Shown here: positions 31,267-39,398 of the stretch, piece after piece | How the letters are laid out: every line of letters starts with the position of its first letter | Position numbering within the stretch: the stretch's first letter is position 1 | DNA from: Salinilacustrithrix sp003476595 | GTDB taxonomy: Bacteria > Actinomycetota > Acidimicrobiia > Acidimicrobiales > Salinilacustritrichaceae | DNA: 64,000 nucleotides | Direction: 5' to 3' | Assembly (NCBI GenBank): GCA_963972525.1 | Contig: CAXAUZ010000007.1 | Span: forward strand, 1-64,000 | Made by a program: the position numbers and the translations under genes | The notes under the pieces: generated by a model | Told to the model about the DNA's origin: nothing | The model's database searches: none | Seen by the model: the letters and a program-made list of their open reading frames with translations, nothing else

Positions 31267-32055
31267 TCACCCGGAGCCGAACGTCCGGTACCAGGATCGC
31301 CACGTCGCCTTGAAGCCGCCGTCGAAGCGGGCGAACGCTGCCCGCAGCGCCGCGGCCGGCCAGTCGGGCGGTTCGAGCTCGGGGGGCAGGGCCGGATCGG
31401 CGACGAGGTGGCGCACGACGGCGGCGTCGACGTGGAACGTCTCGGCCAGCGCGTCGGCATCGCGCGCGTCGAGCGAGGGCTGCGAGCGCGCCATGTCGGC
31501 GAGCAGGTGACGGGCGGTGGAGGCCCAGCCGTCGGGATCGAAGGCGGCCACGAAGGCTGCCGGGTCGTCGGGCCGCGCCCCGCGGAGGGCGAGGCACTGC
31601 GCGTCGACGATGGCGCGCTCGGCGGGTGAGCGGCGGGCATCGAGGTTGTCCGGCCGGGCCCAGCACCCCTCGCGCACCTCGGCCAGGCGGAGGCGGCGAG
31701 CGGCCGCCCGGAGGCGGGCCCGCTCGGCGGCCGGCCGGCGACCGTCGGGCACCACGGCCAGCTCCCAGGTGCCGTCCCACGGACGGGTCGTGGCATCGCG
31801 CGCCGCCTGCTGGCGGGCGTGGCGGTCCAGCAGCGGGCCGGCGAGGCGGTACCCCGCGCCGTCGGCGACCACGTCCCCGGCGGCGGCCATGCGAGACAGG
31901 GCGGTGCGGGTGGCGCCCTCGGACAGGCCGAACAGCTCCCCGGAGCGGACCAGGGCCAGCGTGGGCAGTCGGGGCGGGTCGACCCCCAGCAGGGTGGACG
32001 CGATCACCGAGCGGGCGGTGAGCGGGCGGGCCTCGATGTCACGCTTGTCAGACAC
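31267..32055 (-). CDS. PaaX family transcriptional regulator
   Basis: A 262-residue regulator. The N-terminal winged helix reads LTARSVIASTLLGVDPPRLPT, then SGELFGLSEGATRTALSRMAAAGDV (residues 10-65); the central PaaX domain has RPWDGTWELAVV and the C-terminal domain has the MARSQPSLDARDADALAETF region. PaaX represses phenylacetate catabolism in E. coli, bound to phenylacetyl-CoA; many actinobacterial relatives control other genes. It is divergent from a fatty acid desaturase gene with only 26 bases between the starts, so that gene is a likely target. GTG 32055 is preferred over TTG 32082, which would overlap the desaturase start. Confidence 0.88.
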   Translation of the reverse strand: MSDKRDIEARPLTARSVIASTLLGVDPPRLPTLALVRSGELFGLSEGATRTALSRMAAAGDVVADGAGYRLAGPLLDRHARQQAARDATTRPWDGTWELAVVPDGRRPAAERARLRAAARRLRLAEVREGCWARPDNLDARRSPAERAIVDAQCLALRGARPDDPAAFVAAFDPDGWASTARHLLADMARSQPSLDARDADALAETFHVDAAVVRHLVADPALPPELEPPDWPAAALRAAFARFDGGFKATWRSWYRTFGSG

Positions 32056-32069
32056 GCGCAGCGGAACTG

Positions 32070-32075
32070 TAAGAT
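32070..32075 (+). promoter_or_regulatory. -10 box TAAGAT for the desaturase
   Basis: TAAGAT ends exactly 6 bases before ATG 32082. The gap to the divergent PaaX gene is so small that the two promoters must overlap. Confidence 0.65.
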
Positions 32076-32081
32076 GGGGCA

Positions 32082-33137
32082 ATGGCCGTGACCGATCGTG
32101 ACGCAGGCATCCGGACCAGCATGGTCCCCCCGCCCGAGGTGCTGCCGGACGTCTTGCCCACCGACCGTCTGGGCCCCGCCGGCAAGCCGATCCGGGAGAT
32201 CCGCGACGGCCTCCGCCAGATCGACGACGTGCGCAACGTCGGCTCGGTGCTGCTCACCTGGGGCCACGCAGCGCTCACCATCGCCGTCGCCCTGTACCTC
32301 GACCACCCGGTGGCCTGGGCGGTGTCGTTCGTGCTCATGGGCGCGGTGCACGCCCGCATGGCGATCCTCATGCACGAGGCCGCCCACAAGCTGCTCTTCA
32401 CGAACAAGCGGGTGAACGACGCCGCCGGCCGCTGGCTCGCCGCCTACCCCGCCTTCGTGCCGATGGAGCTGTACCGCCGCAGCCACTTCGCCCACCACCG
32501 GGAGGAGTTCGGCCCCGAGGAGCCCGACCTCAACCTGTACCAGGGCTACCCGATCACCCGGGCGTCGCTGAAGCGCAAGCTCTGGCGCGACCTGCGGGGG
32601 ACCTCGGGCTGGAAGAGCCTGAAGGTGCTGCTGCAGGCGGTGCGCAAGGAGCAGGGCTTCGGCATCGCCCGCAAGATCCTCGTCGCCCAGGTCGTGCTCG
32701 CCGCCGTCCTCACCACGTGGGGCGTGCTGGCAGCCGGCGCCGTCGGTGCCCTCACCTACCCGGTGCTGTGGCTCGGCTCGTGGCTCACCGTGTGGCGGGT
32801 CGTGAACCGGCTCCGCTCCATCGCCGAGCACGGCGGCATGCAGGCCTCCGCCGACCGCCGCCAGACCACGCACCACGTGCGCCAGAACCTGTTGGCCCGC
32901 TTCTGGATCGCCCCGTTCAACACCGGCTGGCACCTCGCCCACCACGTCGACATGGGCGTCCCGTTCCGCAACCTGCCGAAGCTGCACGAGGAGCTGGTCT
33001 CCGCCGGCTGGGTCACCGACGGCTACGTGTACCCGACCTACCGCGCCCTCTGGCGCGACCTGTCCAGCCGCCCGGAGTCGCCTTCTCGACGCGATCGGGC
33101 CCACCTGCCGGGCCCTCGGGCGTCGAGTTCGACCTAG
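32082..33137 (+). CDS. fatty acid desaturase family protein
   Basis: A 351-residue membrane di-iron enzyme. The three histidine boxes are in order: HEAAHK near residue 105, HFAHH near 140 and HLAHH near 287, with four or so hydrophobic segments between (LLTWGHAALTIAVALYL, AWAVSFVLMGAVHARM, ILVAQVVLAAVLTTWGVL, YPVLWLGSWLTVW). The family introduces double bonds into acyl chains or hydroxylates lipids. The C-terminal 25 residues are polar and basic. Regulation by the adjacent PaaX protein is inferred from the shared 26-base promoter region. Confidence 0.93.
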   Translation: MAVTDRDAGIRTSMVPPPEVLPDVLPTDRLGPAGKPIREIRDGLRQIDDVRNVGSVLLTWGHAALTIAVALYLDHPVAWAVSFVLMGAVHARMAILMHEAAHKLLFTNKRVNDAAGRWLAAYPAFVPMELYRRSHFAHHREEFGPEEPDLNLYQGYPITRASLKRKLWRDLRGTSGWKSLKVLLQAVRKEQGFGIARKILVAQVVLAAVLTTWGVLAAGAVGALTYPVLWLGSWLTVWRVVNRLRSIAEHGGMQASADRRQTTHHVRQNLLARFWIAPFNTGWHLAHHVDMGVPFRNLPKLHEELVSAGWVTDGYVYPTYRALWRDLSSRPESPSRRDRAHLPGPRASSST

Positions 33138-33140
33138 GGT
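33135..33140 (+). promoter_or_regulatory. -10 box TAGGGT for the MDMPI-family gene
   Basis: TAGGGT lies 7 bases before ATG 33148 and overlaps the stop codon of the desaturase gene, so the downstream gene can be transcribed on its own. Confidence 0.5.
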
Positions 33141-33147
33141 CCGGGCC

Positions 33148-33960
33148 ATGCCTGCCGCATCCGATCGAGACACCCTCGTCGCCGCCCTCGTCGAGCAGTT
33201 CGACGCGCTGATCGAGCTCGGCCGACAGCTCGACGACGTCCAGTGGGACACCGCCAGCGAGTGCCCCGGCTGGACGGTGAAGGACCTCTACAGCCACGTG
33301 ATCGGCACCGAGCTCATGCTGCTCGGCCGTCCCGACGAGGCCATCGACCTCGGGGACGCGCCGCACCTGCACAACGAGATCGGCGAGTTCAACGAGGTCG
33401 CCATCGCCCACCGCCGGAACCGCTCCGGCGCCGAGGTGCTCGCCGAGCTCGAGGCCGTGGCCGCCGAGCGAACCGCGGCGCTGGACGCCATGACCCAGGC
33501 CGACTTCGACGCCGAGTCCTTCACGCCGGCCGGCAAGGACACGTACGGGCGCTTCATGCAGATCCGCGTCTTCGACTGCTGGATCCACGAGCAGGACGCC
33601 CGCGAGGCACTCGACCTGCCCGGCCACAGCAGCGGGCACGCCGTCGACGTCAGCCTCGACGAGCACACCGGGGCCGTCGGCTTCGTCATCGGCAAGAAGG
33701 CTGGTGCCACCGAGGGGCAGTCGGTGCGGCTCCGGCTCACGGGCGACACCGAGCGCACGATCGATGTCCGGGTGGACGGGCGAGCCGCGGTCGTCGACGA
33801 CCTCGAAGACCCGACGACCACCATCACGATCCCCACGCTGCTGTGGTTCCGCTACGCCGCCGGCCGCCGCCCGGGCGATGCGTCCCACCCCGACGTCACC
33901 ATCGAGGGCGACCAGGACCTCGGCACGCGGGTGCTGGCCAACGCCGCCTACACCATCTGA
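33148..33960 (+). CDS. maleylpyruvate isomerase family mycothiol-dependent enzyme
   Basis: A 270-residue protein of the DinB/MDMPI superfamily. The N-terminal four-helix bundle has the conserved CPGWTVKDLYSHVIGTE near residue 38-54, with the first metal His, and a later FDCWIHEQDAREAL near 142 with the other His. The C-terminal 90 residues form the MDMPI_C/SCP2-like domain (VRLRLTGD, PTTTITIPTLLWFRYAAGRR). Relatives use mycothiol as cofactor or substrate in isomerisations and detoxification. Together with the MshC-type gene at 4.9 kb it supports mycothiol use. The actual reaction is unknown. Confidence 0.9.
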   Translation: MPAASDRDTLVAALVEQFDALIELGRQLDDVQWDTASECPGWTVKDLYSHVIGTELMLLGRPDEAIDLGDAPHLHNEIGEFNEVAIAHRRNRSGAEVLAELEAVAAERTAALDAMTQADFDAESFTPAGKDTYGRFMQIRVFDCWIHEQDAREALDLPGHSSGHAVDVSLDEHTGAVGFVIGKKAGATEGQSVRLRLTGDTERTIDVRVDGRAAVVDDLEDPTTTITIPTLLWFRYAAGRRPGDASHPDVTIEGDQDLGTRVLANAAYTI

Positions 33961-33981
33961 GCCGGATCGCGCCCCGGATGC

Positions 33982-34027
33982 GTTCTGGCTGCGGCCACGG
34001 AACGCGTTCCGCAGTCGCTGCCAGAAC
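33982..34027. repeat. intergenic palindrome, family A copy
   Basis: Arms 33982-34003 and 34006-34027 (both bounded by GTTC at one end and GAAC at the other) pair over 22 bases with about 4 mismatches and only a GC spacer. The first arm contains CTGGCTGCGGCCACGGAAC, one base different from the 19 bases at 6044 and 51176. It stands between two genes in the same direction. Confidence 0.7.
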
Positions 34028-34051
34028 TCGTCGTGCTGGCAGACTCCCGCC

Positions 34052-34690
34052 GTGACGCTGGAGACCCCCGACGAGCGCTGGGACGCCGCCCTCGACGCCG
34101 TCGGCGCCGTGGCCGGCAACCGGGCCGCGGCCTACGCCGACCTGGTCGAGCGCCACCGTGCCCCGGGCCGCCACCACCACGTGCTCGACCACACCTCCGG
34201 GGTCGTCGACGCCGTGCTCGCCATCCACGGCAACGGCGACGACTGGGCCACCACCGTGCTCGCCGCCTGGTACCACGACGCCATCTACGACCCGACCGCC
34301 CCCGCCGGCGCCAACGAGGGCTCCTCCGCGGTGCTCGCCCGCCGGGCGCTCGAGTCGATGGGCGCGTCGCTCACGGCCGTCGGTGAGGTCTGCCGGCTGA
34401 TCTGCCTCACCGCCGACCACGACCCCCTGCCGGGGGACCGCAACGGGGCCCTGCTCTGCGACGCCGACCTCGCCGTCCTGGCCAGCGACGAGGACGGCTA
34501 CGTCGCCTACGCGACCGCGGTGCGCCGGGAGTACGCGCACGTCGACGACGACGCGTGGCGCGCCGGGCGTCGTGCCGTGCTGCGCGCCTTCCTCGATCGG
34601 CCCCGGATCTTCCGCACCATCGTCGGCCGGGAGCGATGGGAAGCGCGGGCCCGCATCAACATCTCCTCCGAGCTCGCTTCGCTGGGCTGA
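34052..34690 (+). CDS. HD domain hydrolase
   Basis: A 212-residue predicted metal-dependent phosphohydrolase. HHHVLDHTSGVVDAV near residue 40 carries the first His, AWYHDAIYDP near 73 the HD pair, and LLCDADLAVLAS near 137 the final Asp. The sequence AIYDPTAPAGANEGSSAVLARRAL is typical of the uncharacterised stand-alone HD proteins often annotated as N-methyl-D-aspartate receptor NMDAR2C-like; the true substrate is unknown. GTG 34052 is the start, with CAGACT 6 bases upstream. Confidence 0.85.
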   Translation: MTLETPDERWDAALDAVGAVAGNRAAAYADLVERHRAPGRHHHVLDHTSGVVDAVLAIHGNGDDWATTVLAAWYHDAIYDPTAPAGANEGSSAVLARRALESMGASLTAVGEVCRLICLTADHDPLPGDRNGALLCDADLAVLASDEDGYVAYATAVRREYAHVDDDAWRAGRRAVLRAFLDRPRIFRTIVGRERWEARARINISSELASLG

Positions 34691-34703
34691 GCTCGCGCGC
34701 CGG

Positions 34704-34952
34704 TCAGCGCTTGCGGAGCCCGGCGGCCCGAAGCCGGCGGACCAGGACCCGCGCGTCGACCGCCTCGGCCCCGAGCGCGATCGCCTCGTCACGGATGTGG
34801 GCCGGCACGTCGTAGTGGTCGCCTTGGAACGCCCGGCGGGGGATGCCCAGCCGGGCCGCGAAGTCGTGCAGCTCGTCGTAGGACTCGTCCGACACCAGGT
34901 GGGCCCACCGGTGTCCACGCCACGGCCAGATCGCCTGGTCGACCAGGATCAC
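34704..34952 (-). CDS. DUF4031 domain protein
   Basis: An 82-residue protein matching DUF4031 over its full length: ILVDQAIWPWRGHRWAHLVS at the N-terminus, then LHDFAARLGIPRRAFQGDHYDVP. The function of the family is unknown; the conserved Asp, His and Tyr suggest a metal or nucleotide site. It lies 35 bases downstream of larC on the same strand and may be transcribed with larB-larC. Confidence 0.85.
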   Translation of the reverse strand: MILVDQAIWPWRGHRWAHLVSDESYDELHDFAARLGIPRRAFQGDHYDVPAHIRDEAIALGAEAVDARVLVRRLRAAGLRKR

Positions 34953-34987
34953 GGCAGCACGCGGATCAGGCCAGCACGGCGCGCACG

Positions 34988-36274
34988 TCAGGCGGGCTCG
35001 TCGGGCTCGAAGTCGGGATCGGCGGGGTGGTGCAGGCCGCGCAGCTGGCGCCGGCGGGCCGCCTCCTCGGCGAGGGACACCACCTCCCGCAGGGGACGGC
35101 CCGTGCGCTTGGCGACCTCAGCGGCGTCGTCGTGCTCGACCTTCGTGCGGGCCGGGGTCACCTTGATGCGCACGGGATGGCCGTCGACGTCGACGGAGTC
35201 GAAGCTGCGCGTGGCCGGCCAGCGGTCGACGGGGCGGGAGCGCACGCCGAGCGAGCCCGTCTCGGTGGTGAGCACGGTGGCGAGCGTGGGCACCAGCGCC
35301 TGGTCGGCGAGCACGGTCACCACGTGGCCGGGTCGGCCCTTCTTCATCACGATGGGGGTGATCCAGGCGTCGGCGGCGCCGGCGCCCATGAGCCGCTCGA
35401 CGGCGTGGGCCAGCTGCTCGCCGGTGGCATCGTCGACGTTCACCGCCAGCTCGAGCAGCGGCTGGCCGTCGCCGACGCCGGCCACCTCCCCGGCGACGGG
35501 TTCCCCGAGCACGAGCTGCACGGCGTTGACCCGGTCGTTCAGCTCGCGCGTGCCGGCGCCGTACCCCGAGCCCGTGATGGTCATGGCCGGCATGGGGCCC
35601 CATCCGATGACCAGCGTGCGCAGCAGCGCGGCGCCGGTGGGGGTGGTGAGCTCCATCGGGACGTCGACGTGGGCGACCGGCGCCCCGCGGAGCAGCTCGA
35701 CGACCGCCGGCGCCGGCACCGGGATGGTGCCGTGCGCCGATCGGGTGGCGCCCACGCCGGTGGCCACCGGGCCGGCGAACACGAGGTCGACGCCGAGCAC
35801 CTCCAGGGCGGCGCACGTGCCGACCACGTCGACGATGGCGTCGTGGCCGCCGACCTCGTGGAGGTGGACGTCCTCCGGTCGCTCGCCGTGCAGACGGCCC
35901 TCCACCTGCGCCAGGTGCACGAAGGTCTGGACCGCCCGCAGGCGCACCCGCTCGGGCAGGTCGGCCGCCTCGACCAGGCTGACGACGTCCTTCGCCGTGC
36001 GCGAGTGGGCGTCGTCGTCCACCTCGACCATGACGTGGGTGGCGGCCAGCCCGCCGCGGAGCACCGGCTCCACCCGCAGCGACCAGCCCGGCAGATCGAC
36101 GGTGTCCAGCATCGCCCGCACCTCGTGCACGTCGGCGCCGGCGTCGAGGCAGGCCCCGAGGGCCATGTCGCCGGCGATCCCCGAGAAGGGGTGGAACCAG
36201 GCGATGCGGTCGGCCGGCCCGGCCCACGCCGGGCGTTCGGCCGTGGGCGGCGCGCTCCAGTCGGGGCCGCTCAC
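34988..36274 (-). CDS. larC: nickel pincer cofactor biosynthesis protein LarC
   Basis: LarC inserts nickel into the pincer (NPN) cofactor used by lactate racemase and relatives. The 428-residue protein has the family start WFHPFSGIAGDMALGACLDAGAD, HLHEVGGHDAIVDVVGT near residue 135, VPMELTTPTGAALL, and VNVDDATGEQLAHAVERLMGAGAADAW with MKKGRPGHVVTVL. The His-rich internal segment of some LarC proteins is absent. It appears as one uninterrupted ORF, not the frameshift-fused larC1/larC2 of Lactobacillus. Its GTG overlaps the larB stop by 4 bases. Confidence 0.93.
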   Translation of the reverse strand: MSGPDWSAPPTAERPAWAGPADRIAWFHPFSGIAGDMALGACLDAGADVHEVRAMLDTVDLPGWSLRVEPVLRGGLAATHVMVEVDDDAHSRTAKDVVSLVEAADLPERVRLRAVQTFVHLAQVEGRLHGERPEDVHLHEVGGHDAIVDVVGTCAALEVLGVDLVFAGPVATGVGATRSAHGTIPVPAPAVVELLRGAPVAHVDVPMELTTPTGAALLRTLVIGWGPMPAMTITGSGYGAGTRELNDRVNAVQLVLGEPVAGEVAGVGDGQPLLELAVNVDDATGEQLAHAVERLMGAGAADAWITPIVMKKGRPGHVVTVLADQALVPTLATVLTTETGSLGVRSRPVDRWPATRSFDSVDVDGHPVRIKVTPARTKVEHDDAAEVAKRTGRPLREVVSLAEEAARRRQLRGLHHPADPDFEPDEPA

Positions 36275-37053
36275 GTCGAGACGGTGCGGCGATCGAGCGT
36301 GCCGAGCAGGCGCAGGGCCGCGCAGGCCGCGCCGTAGCCGTTGTCGATGCCGACGACAGTGACGCCGGCGGCGCAGGACGACAGCATGGCGAGCAGCGCG
36401 GTGACGCCTTCGAAGGAGGAGCCGTAGCCGACCGAGGTGGGCACGGCCACGACCGGGGCGCCGGTGATGCCGCCGACCAGGGAGGCCAGCGCGCCCTCCA
36501 TGCCGGCGACCACGACGACGACGTCGGCCTCGGCGACGTCGTCGACCGAGCCGAGCAGGCGGTGCACGCCGGCGACCCCCACGTCGTTGAGCCGCTGGGC
36601 GGCCACGCCGTGGGCGGCGAGCACGGCGGCGCACTCGTCGGCGACGGACAGGTCGGCGGTGCCGGCGGCGGCGACCACGACCCGGAAGTGGTCGTCGGGT
36701 TCCGCGGCCCGCCAGATGACCGTGTCGCCGACCCGGTCGCCGTCGGGGTTGGCAGCCAGCGCGGCGCTCGCCTGGGCCTCGTCGGCGCGGGTGAGCAGGA
36801 CGGGACGGGCAGCGCCGGTGGCGGCCGCACCCACGGACAGCAGCTCTGTCACGATCGCGGCGCACTGCTCGGGCGTCTTGCCCGGCCCGTAGACGGCCTC
36901 GGCCAGGCCCTGGCGCAATGCCCGGTGGTGGTCGACCCGAGCGTGCCCGAGGTCGGCGAAGGGGAGGCGGCGCAGGCGGGTGACCGCGGCATCCGGATCG
37001 ACGCGGCCGGCGGCGACGTCGTCGAGAAGCTCCCGCAGGGTGTGGGCGTCCAC
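36271..37053 (-). CDS. larB: nickel pincer cofactor biosynthesis protein LarB
   Basis: LarB carboxylates and hydrolyses nicotinic acid adenine dinucleotide in the first step of the nickel-pincer cofactor. The 260-residue protein has an N-terminal helical region (LRELLDDVAAGRVDPDAAV, VYGPGKTPEQCAAI) and an AIR-carboxylase-like C-terminal domain: VVVAAAGTADLSVADECA, HRLLGSVDDVAEADVVVVVAGMEGALASLVGG, VPTSVGYG and GIDNGYGAA. It leads a larB-larC pair. LarE, LarA and a nickel transporter are not in the window. It is divergent from pheA by 19 bases. Confidence 0.94.
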   Translation of the reverse strand: MDAHTLRELLDDVAAGRVDPDAAVTRLRRLPFADLGHARVDHHRALRQGLAEAVYGPGKTPEQCAAIVTELLSVGAAATGAARPVLLTRADEAQASAALAANPDGDRVGDTVIWRAAEPDDHFRVVVAAAGTADLSVADECAAVLAAHGVAAQRLNDVGVAGVHRLLGSVDDVAEADVVVVVAGMEGALASLVGGITGAPVVAVPTSVGYGSSFEGVTALLAMLSSCAAGVTVVGIDNGYGAACAALRLLGTLDRRTVST

Positions 37054-37058
37054 CGCCC

Positions 37059-37064
37059 TATCCT
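37059..37064 (+). promoter_or_regulatory. -10 box TATCCT for pheA
   Basis: TATCCT lies 8 bases before GTG 37073 inside the 19-base gap to the divergent larB start. Confidence 0.45.
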
Positions 37065-37072
37065 GGCCCGTC

Positions 37073-38047
37073 GTGACCGGATCCGACACGTCTGCGACCC
37101 GTCCCGCCGCCGATGGCCGGGGTCGCATCGCGTTCCTCGGTCCCGAGGGCACCTTCAGCGAGCAGGCGATGCTCACCCAGCCCGACTACGCCGCGATGGA
37201 GCTGGTGCCGTGCGGGACCATCACCGACGTCCTGCACGCCGTCACGTCCGGCGAGGTCGAGATCGGCTTCGTCCCGATCGAGAACGCCATCGAGGGCTCG
37301 GTCAACATCACCCTCGACGCCCTCATCTTCGACCACGAGCTGCGCATGCAGCGCGAGGTGGTCATCCCCATCGTCATGTGCCTGCTCGCCCCACCCGGCG
37401 TGGGTCTGGGCGACATCGATCGCATCGTGTCGATCCCCGTGGCCACCGCCCAGTGCCGCGGCTTCCTGCGCGAGCGGCTGCCCCGCGTCGAGCACGTGCC
37501 GGCCAACTCCACGGCCCTGGCCGCGCAGATCGTGGCCGGGGAGGCCGACGGGCGCTCGGCAGCCATCGGCACGTCCCTCGCCGGCAAGGTCAACGGGCTC
37601 GAGGTGCTGGCCGAGGACATCGAGGACCACCGGGGCAACGAGACGCGCTTCGTCGCGGTCACCCGGGGCGGCGTCCCCGCCCCCACCGGCCACGACAAGA
37701 CCACGATCGTGGTGTTCCAGCGCGCCGACCGCCCCGGTTCGCTCCTGTCGATCCTCCAGGAGTTCGCCGCCCGGGCCATCAACCTGACCCGCCTCGAGAG
37801 CCGCCCGACCAAGCGGGGCCTCGGCGACTACTGCTTCATCATCGACCTCGAGGGCCACGTCGGCGACGAGCTGGTGGCTGACGCGCTCCGCGACCTCAAG
37901 TCCAAGAACGAAGACGTGCTCTTCCTCGGCAGCTACACCGCCGCCGGCGAGACGGCACCCCGCGTGCGCCGCGAGGCCGAGGTCGCCTGGCGGGAGGCCA
38001 ACGACTGGGTCCAGGCCCTGCGCGCGGAGATCCCGCCCACCAGCTGA
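37073..38047 (+). CDS. pheA: prephenate dehydratase
   Basis: Prephenate dehydratase makes phenylpyruvate from prephenate, the committed step to phenylalanine. The 324-residue protein has IAFLGPEGTFSEQA near residue 18, VPIENAIEGSVN, a substrate-site region with TAQCRGF and ANSTALAAQIV, and the NETRFVAV catalytic motif near 185 with its Thr. A C-terminal ACT domain follows (KTTIVVFQRADRPGSLL, INLTRLESRPTKRGLGDYCF with the ESRP motif), so feedback inhibition by phenylalanine is expected. The last 35 residues extend past the ACT domain. Confidence 0.96.
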   Translation: MTGSDTSATRPAADGRGRIAFLGPEGTFSEQAMLTQPDYAAMELVPCGTITDVLHAVTSGEVEIGFVPIENAIEGSVNITLDALIFDHELRMQREVVIPIVMCLLAPPGVGLGDIDRIVSIPVATAQCRGFLRERLPRVEHVPANSTALAAQIVAGEADGRSAAIGTSLAGKVNGLEVLAEDIEDHRGNETRFVAVTRGGVPAPTGHDKTTIVVFQRADRPGSLLSILQEFAARAINLTRLESRPTKRGLGDYCFIIDLEGHVGDELVADALRDLKSKNEDVLFLGSYTAAGETAPRVRREAEVAWREANDWVQALRAEIPPTS

Positions 38048-38187
38048 CGTCGCCACTGGTGCTCGTGCACCACCGGGGTGGCGCGTGCGACCCGGGCGAT
38101 GGGTGACTGCCGGCTCTGACGCCGGCGGCGCCCGTCTGCGCACGATCCTCCCTGAGGCGCCGCAACGGAGCGGGCTGCTGGGAGGGC

Positions 38188-38466
38188 ATGGCGATGGAGC
38201 GGGACGCGCTCGCAGATGTGTGGCTCGACGACGACTGGTGGGACGCGCCTGGGGACGGTGCCCCGGGCGCGGCGATGGTCGACGCCCGGCGCACGATCCG
38301 GTCGCTGGAGGCATCCGCGGGCGCGCTGGCCCAGGACCGCACGCAGCAGATCCACCTCGGCAAGGCCTTCGTCCTGGCCGTCGGCGTCGTGCTCGTCCTG
38401 GTGACCGTGGTCACGCTGAGCCAGCTCGTGCAGGGTGCGTTCCAGGATCTCGGCCGGGTCCTCTGA
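38188..38466 (+). CDS. small single-pass membrane protein, unknown
   Basis: A 92-residue protein with a polar, acidic N-terminal half (residues 1-55, including LDDDWWDAPGDG) and one hydrophobic segment, FVLAVGVVLVLVTVVTLSQL (58-77). No signal peptide is visible and the segment is at the C-terminal side, so the N-terminus probably faces the cytoplasm. It matches no family I know. Only 66 bases separate it from the sigma factor gene downstream, so a role in controlling that factor, such as a membrane anchor, is possible but purely positional inference. An alternative start is ATG 38194. Confidence 0.6.
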   Translation: MAMERDALADVWLDDDWWDAPGDGAPGAAMVDARRTIRSLEASAGALAQDRTQQIHLGKAFVLAVGVVLVLVTVVTLSQLVQGAFQDLGRVL

Positions 38467-38471
38467 CCGGG

Positions 38472-38489
38472 GAGCCGAGAAACCGGCTC
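38472..38489 (+). terminator. possible hairpin between the small membrane protein and sigma factor genes
   Basis: GAGCCG-AGAAAC-CGGCTC is a 6-base perfect stem placed just after the stop at 38466. No T-run follows. It may only attenuate. Confidence 0.3.
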
Positions 38490-38532
38490 GGACCGGAATG
38501 GTGACCGTGCCGGGGATGTTCTTCTCCATGAG

Positions 38533-39372
38533 GTGAAGGACATGAAGGATTCCGTTGGTCAGTACTTGCACGAGATCGGCCAGGTGCCGCTCCTCGATGC
38601 CGCCCGCGAGCGAGAGCTCGCGCAGCGGATCGAGGCCGGGCGCGCCGCCCGGGAGCGGCTCGACGCAGGCGAGGTGGGCGCCGAGCTGAAGCGCGACGCC
38701 CGGCTGGGCGCCCGCGCCAAGGACGAGTTCATCCGGGCCAACCTGCGCCTGGTCGTGAGCCTGGCCAAGCGCTACCCCCTGCCGACCGGGATGGAGCTGC
38801 TCGACCTGATCCAGGAGGGCAACCTCGGTCTCGAGCACGCCGTGGACAAGTTCGACTGGCGCAAGGGCTTCAAGTTCTCGACCTATGCCACGTTCTGGAT
38901 CCGCCAGTCCATCGGCCGGGCCCTGGACCAGAAGTCCAGCCTGATCCGCCTGCCCGGCGACCGGTCGGCGCAGCTGCGTGCCGCGGTGCGCGCTGCCGAC
39001 GCCAACGACGTCGAGCTCGACGCTGATCTGGCCGAGCTGCAGCGGCTCACGTCGCCGACCAGCCTGGACAAGCCCCTCGGCGACGCGGGTGACGGTGACT
39101 TCGGTGACCTCATCGCCCGCGCCGAGCAGGGTCCCGAGGCCGCAGCCGTGCAGCAGCTCCACCAGCAGCTGGTGCTCACGCTCCTCGACGAGCTCAGCCC
39201 GCGCTCCCGGACCGCGGTGCGCCTGCGACTCGGCCTGGCCGATGGTCGCGAGCGCAGCTTCCGCGAGGTCGGCGAGGAGCTCGGCGTCACGGCCGAAGCC
39301 GCTCGTCGGTTGGTGAAGCGGGCCCTGGACGAGCTGCGCGATGCGGCGCGGGAGCTCGAGCTGGCCGCCTGA
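38533..39372 (+). CDS. RNA polymerase sigma factor, sigma-70 family (group 2/3)
   Basis: A 279-residue sigma factor. Region 1.2 reads DSVGQYLHEIGQVPLL; region 2 has ANLRLVVSLAKRYP, MELLDLIQEGNLGLEHAVDKFDWRKGFKFSTYATFWIRQSI and the -10-recognising DFWIRQ-like segment; a shortened region 3 follows; region 4 has LLDELSPRSRTAVRLRLGL and FREVGEELGVTAEAARRL, a helix-turn-helix. Region 1.1 is missing and the protein is shorter than the main sigma factor, so it is an alternative, SigB/SigC-like factor. Region 4.2 keeps the helix-turn-helix but the ERIRQIEAKAL block of primary factors is replaced by TAEAARRLVKRALD. GTG 38533 or ATG 38542 may be the start. Confidence 0.92.
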   Translation: MKDMKDSVGQYLHEIGQVPLLDAARERELAQRIEAGRAARERLDAGEVGAELKRDARLGARAKDEFIRANLRLVVSLAKRYPLPTGMELLDLIQEGNLGLEHAVDKFDWRKGFKFSTYATFWIRQSIGRALDQKSSLIRLPGDRSAQLRAAVRAADANDVELDADLAELQRLTSPTSLDKPLGDAGDGDFGDLIARAEQGPEAAAVQQLHQQLVLTLLDELSPRSRTAVRLRLGLADGRERSFREVGEELGVTAEAARRLVKRALDELRDAARELELAA

Positions 39373-39398
39373 TCCGGCGTCGGTCAGGGAGAGAGGAG

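Noticed and set aside
34988..37053. A lactate racemase operon
   Set aside because: Only larB and larC are present; larA and larE are not in the window.
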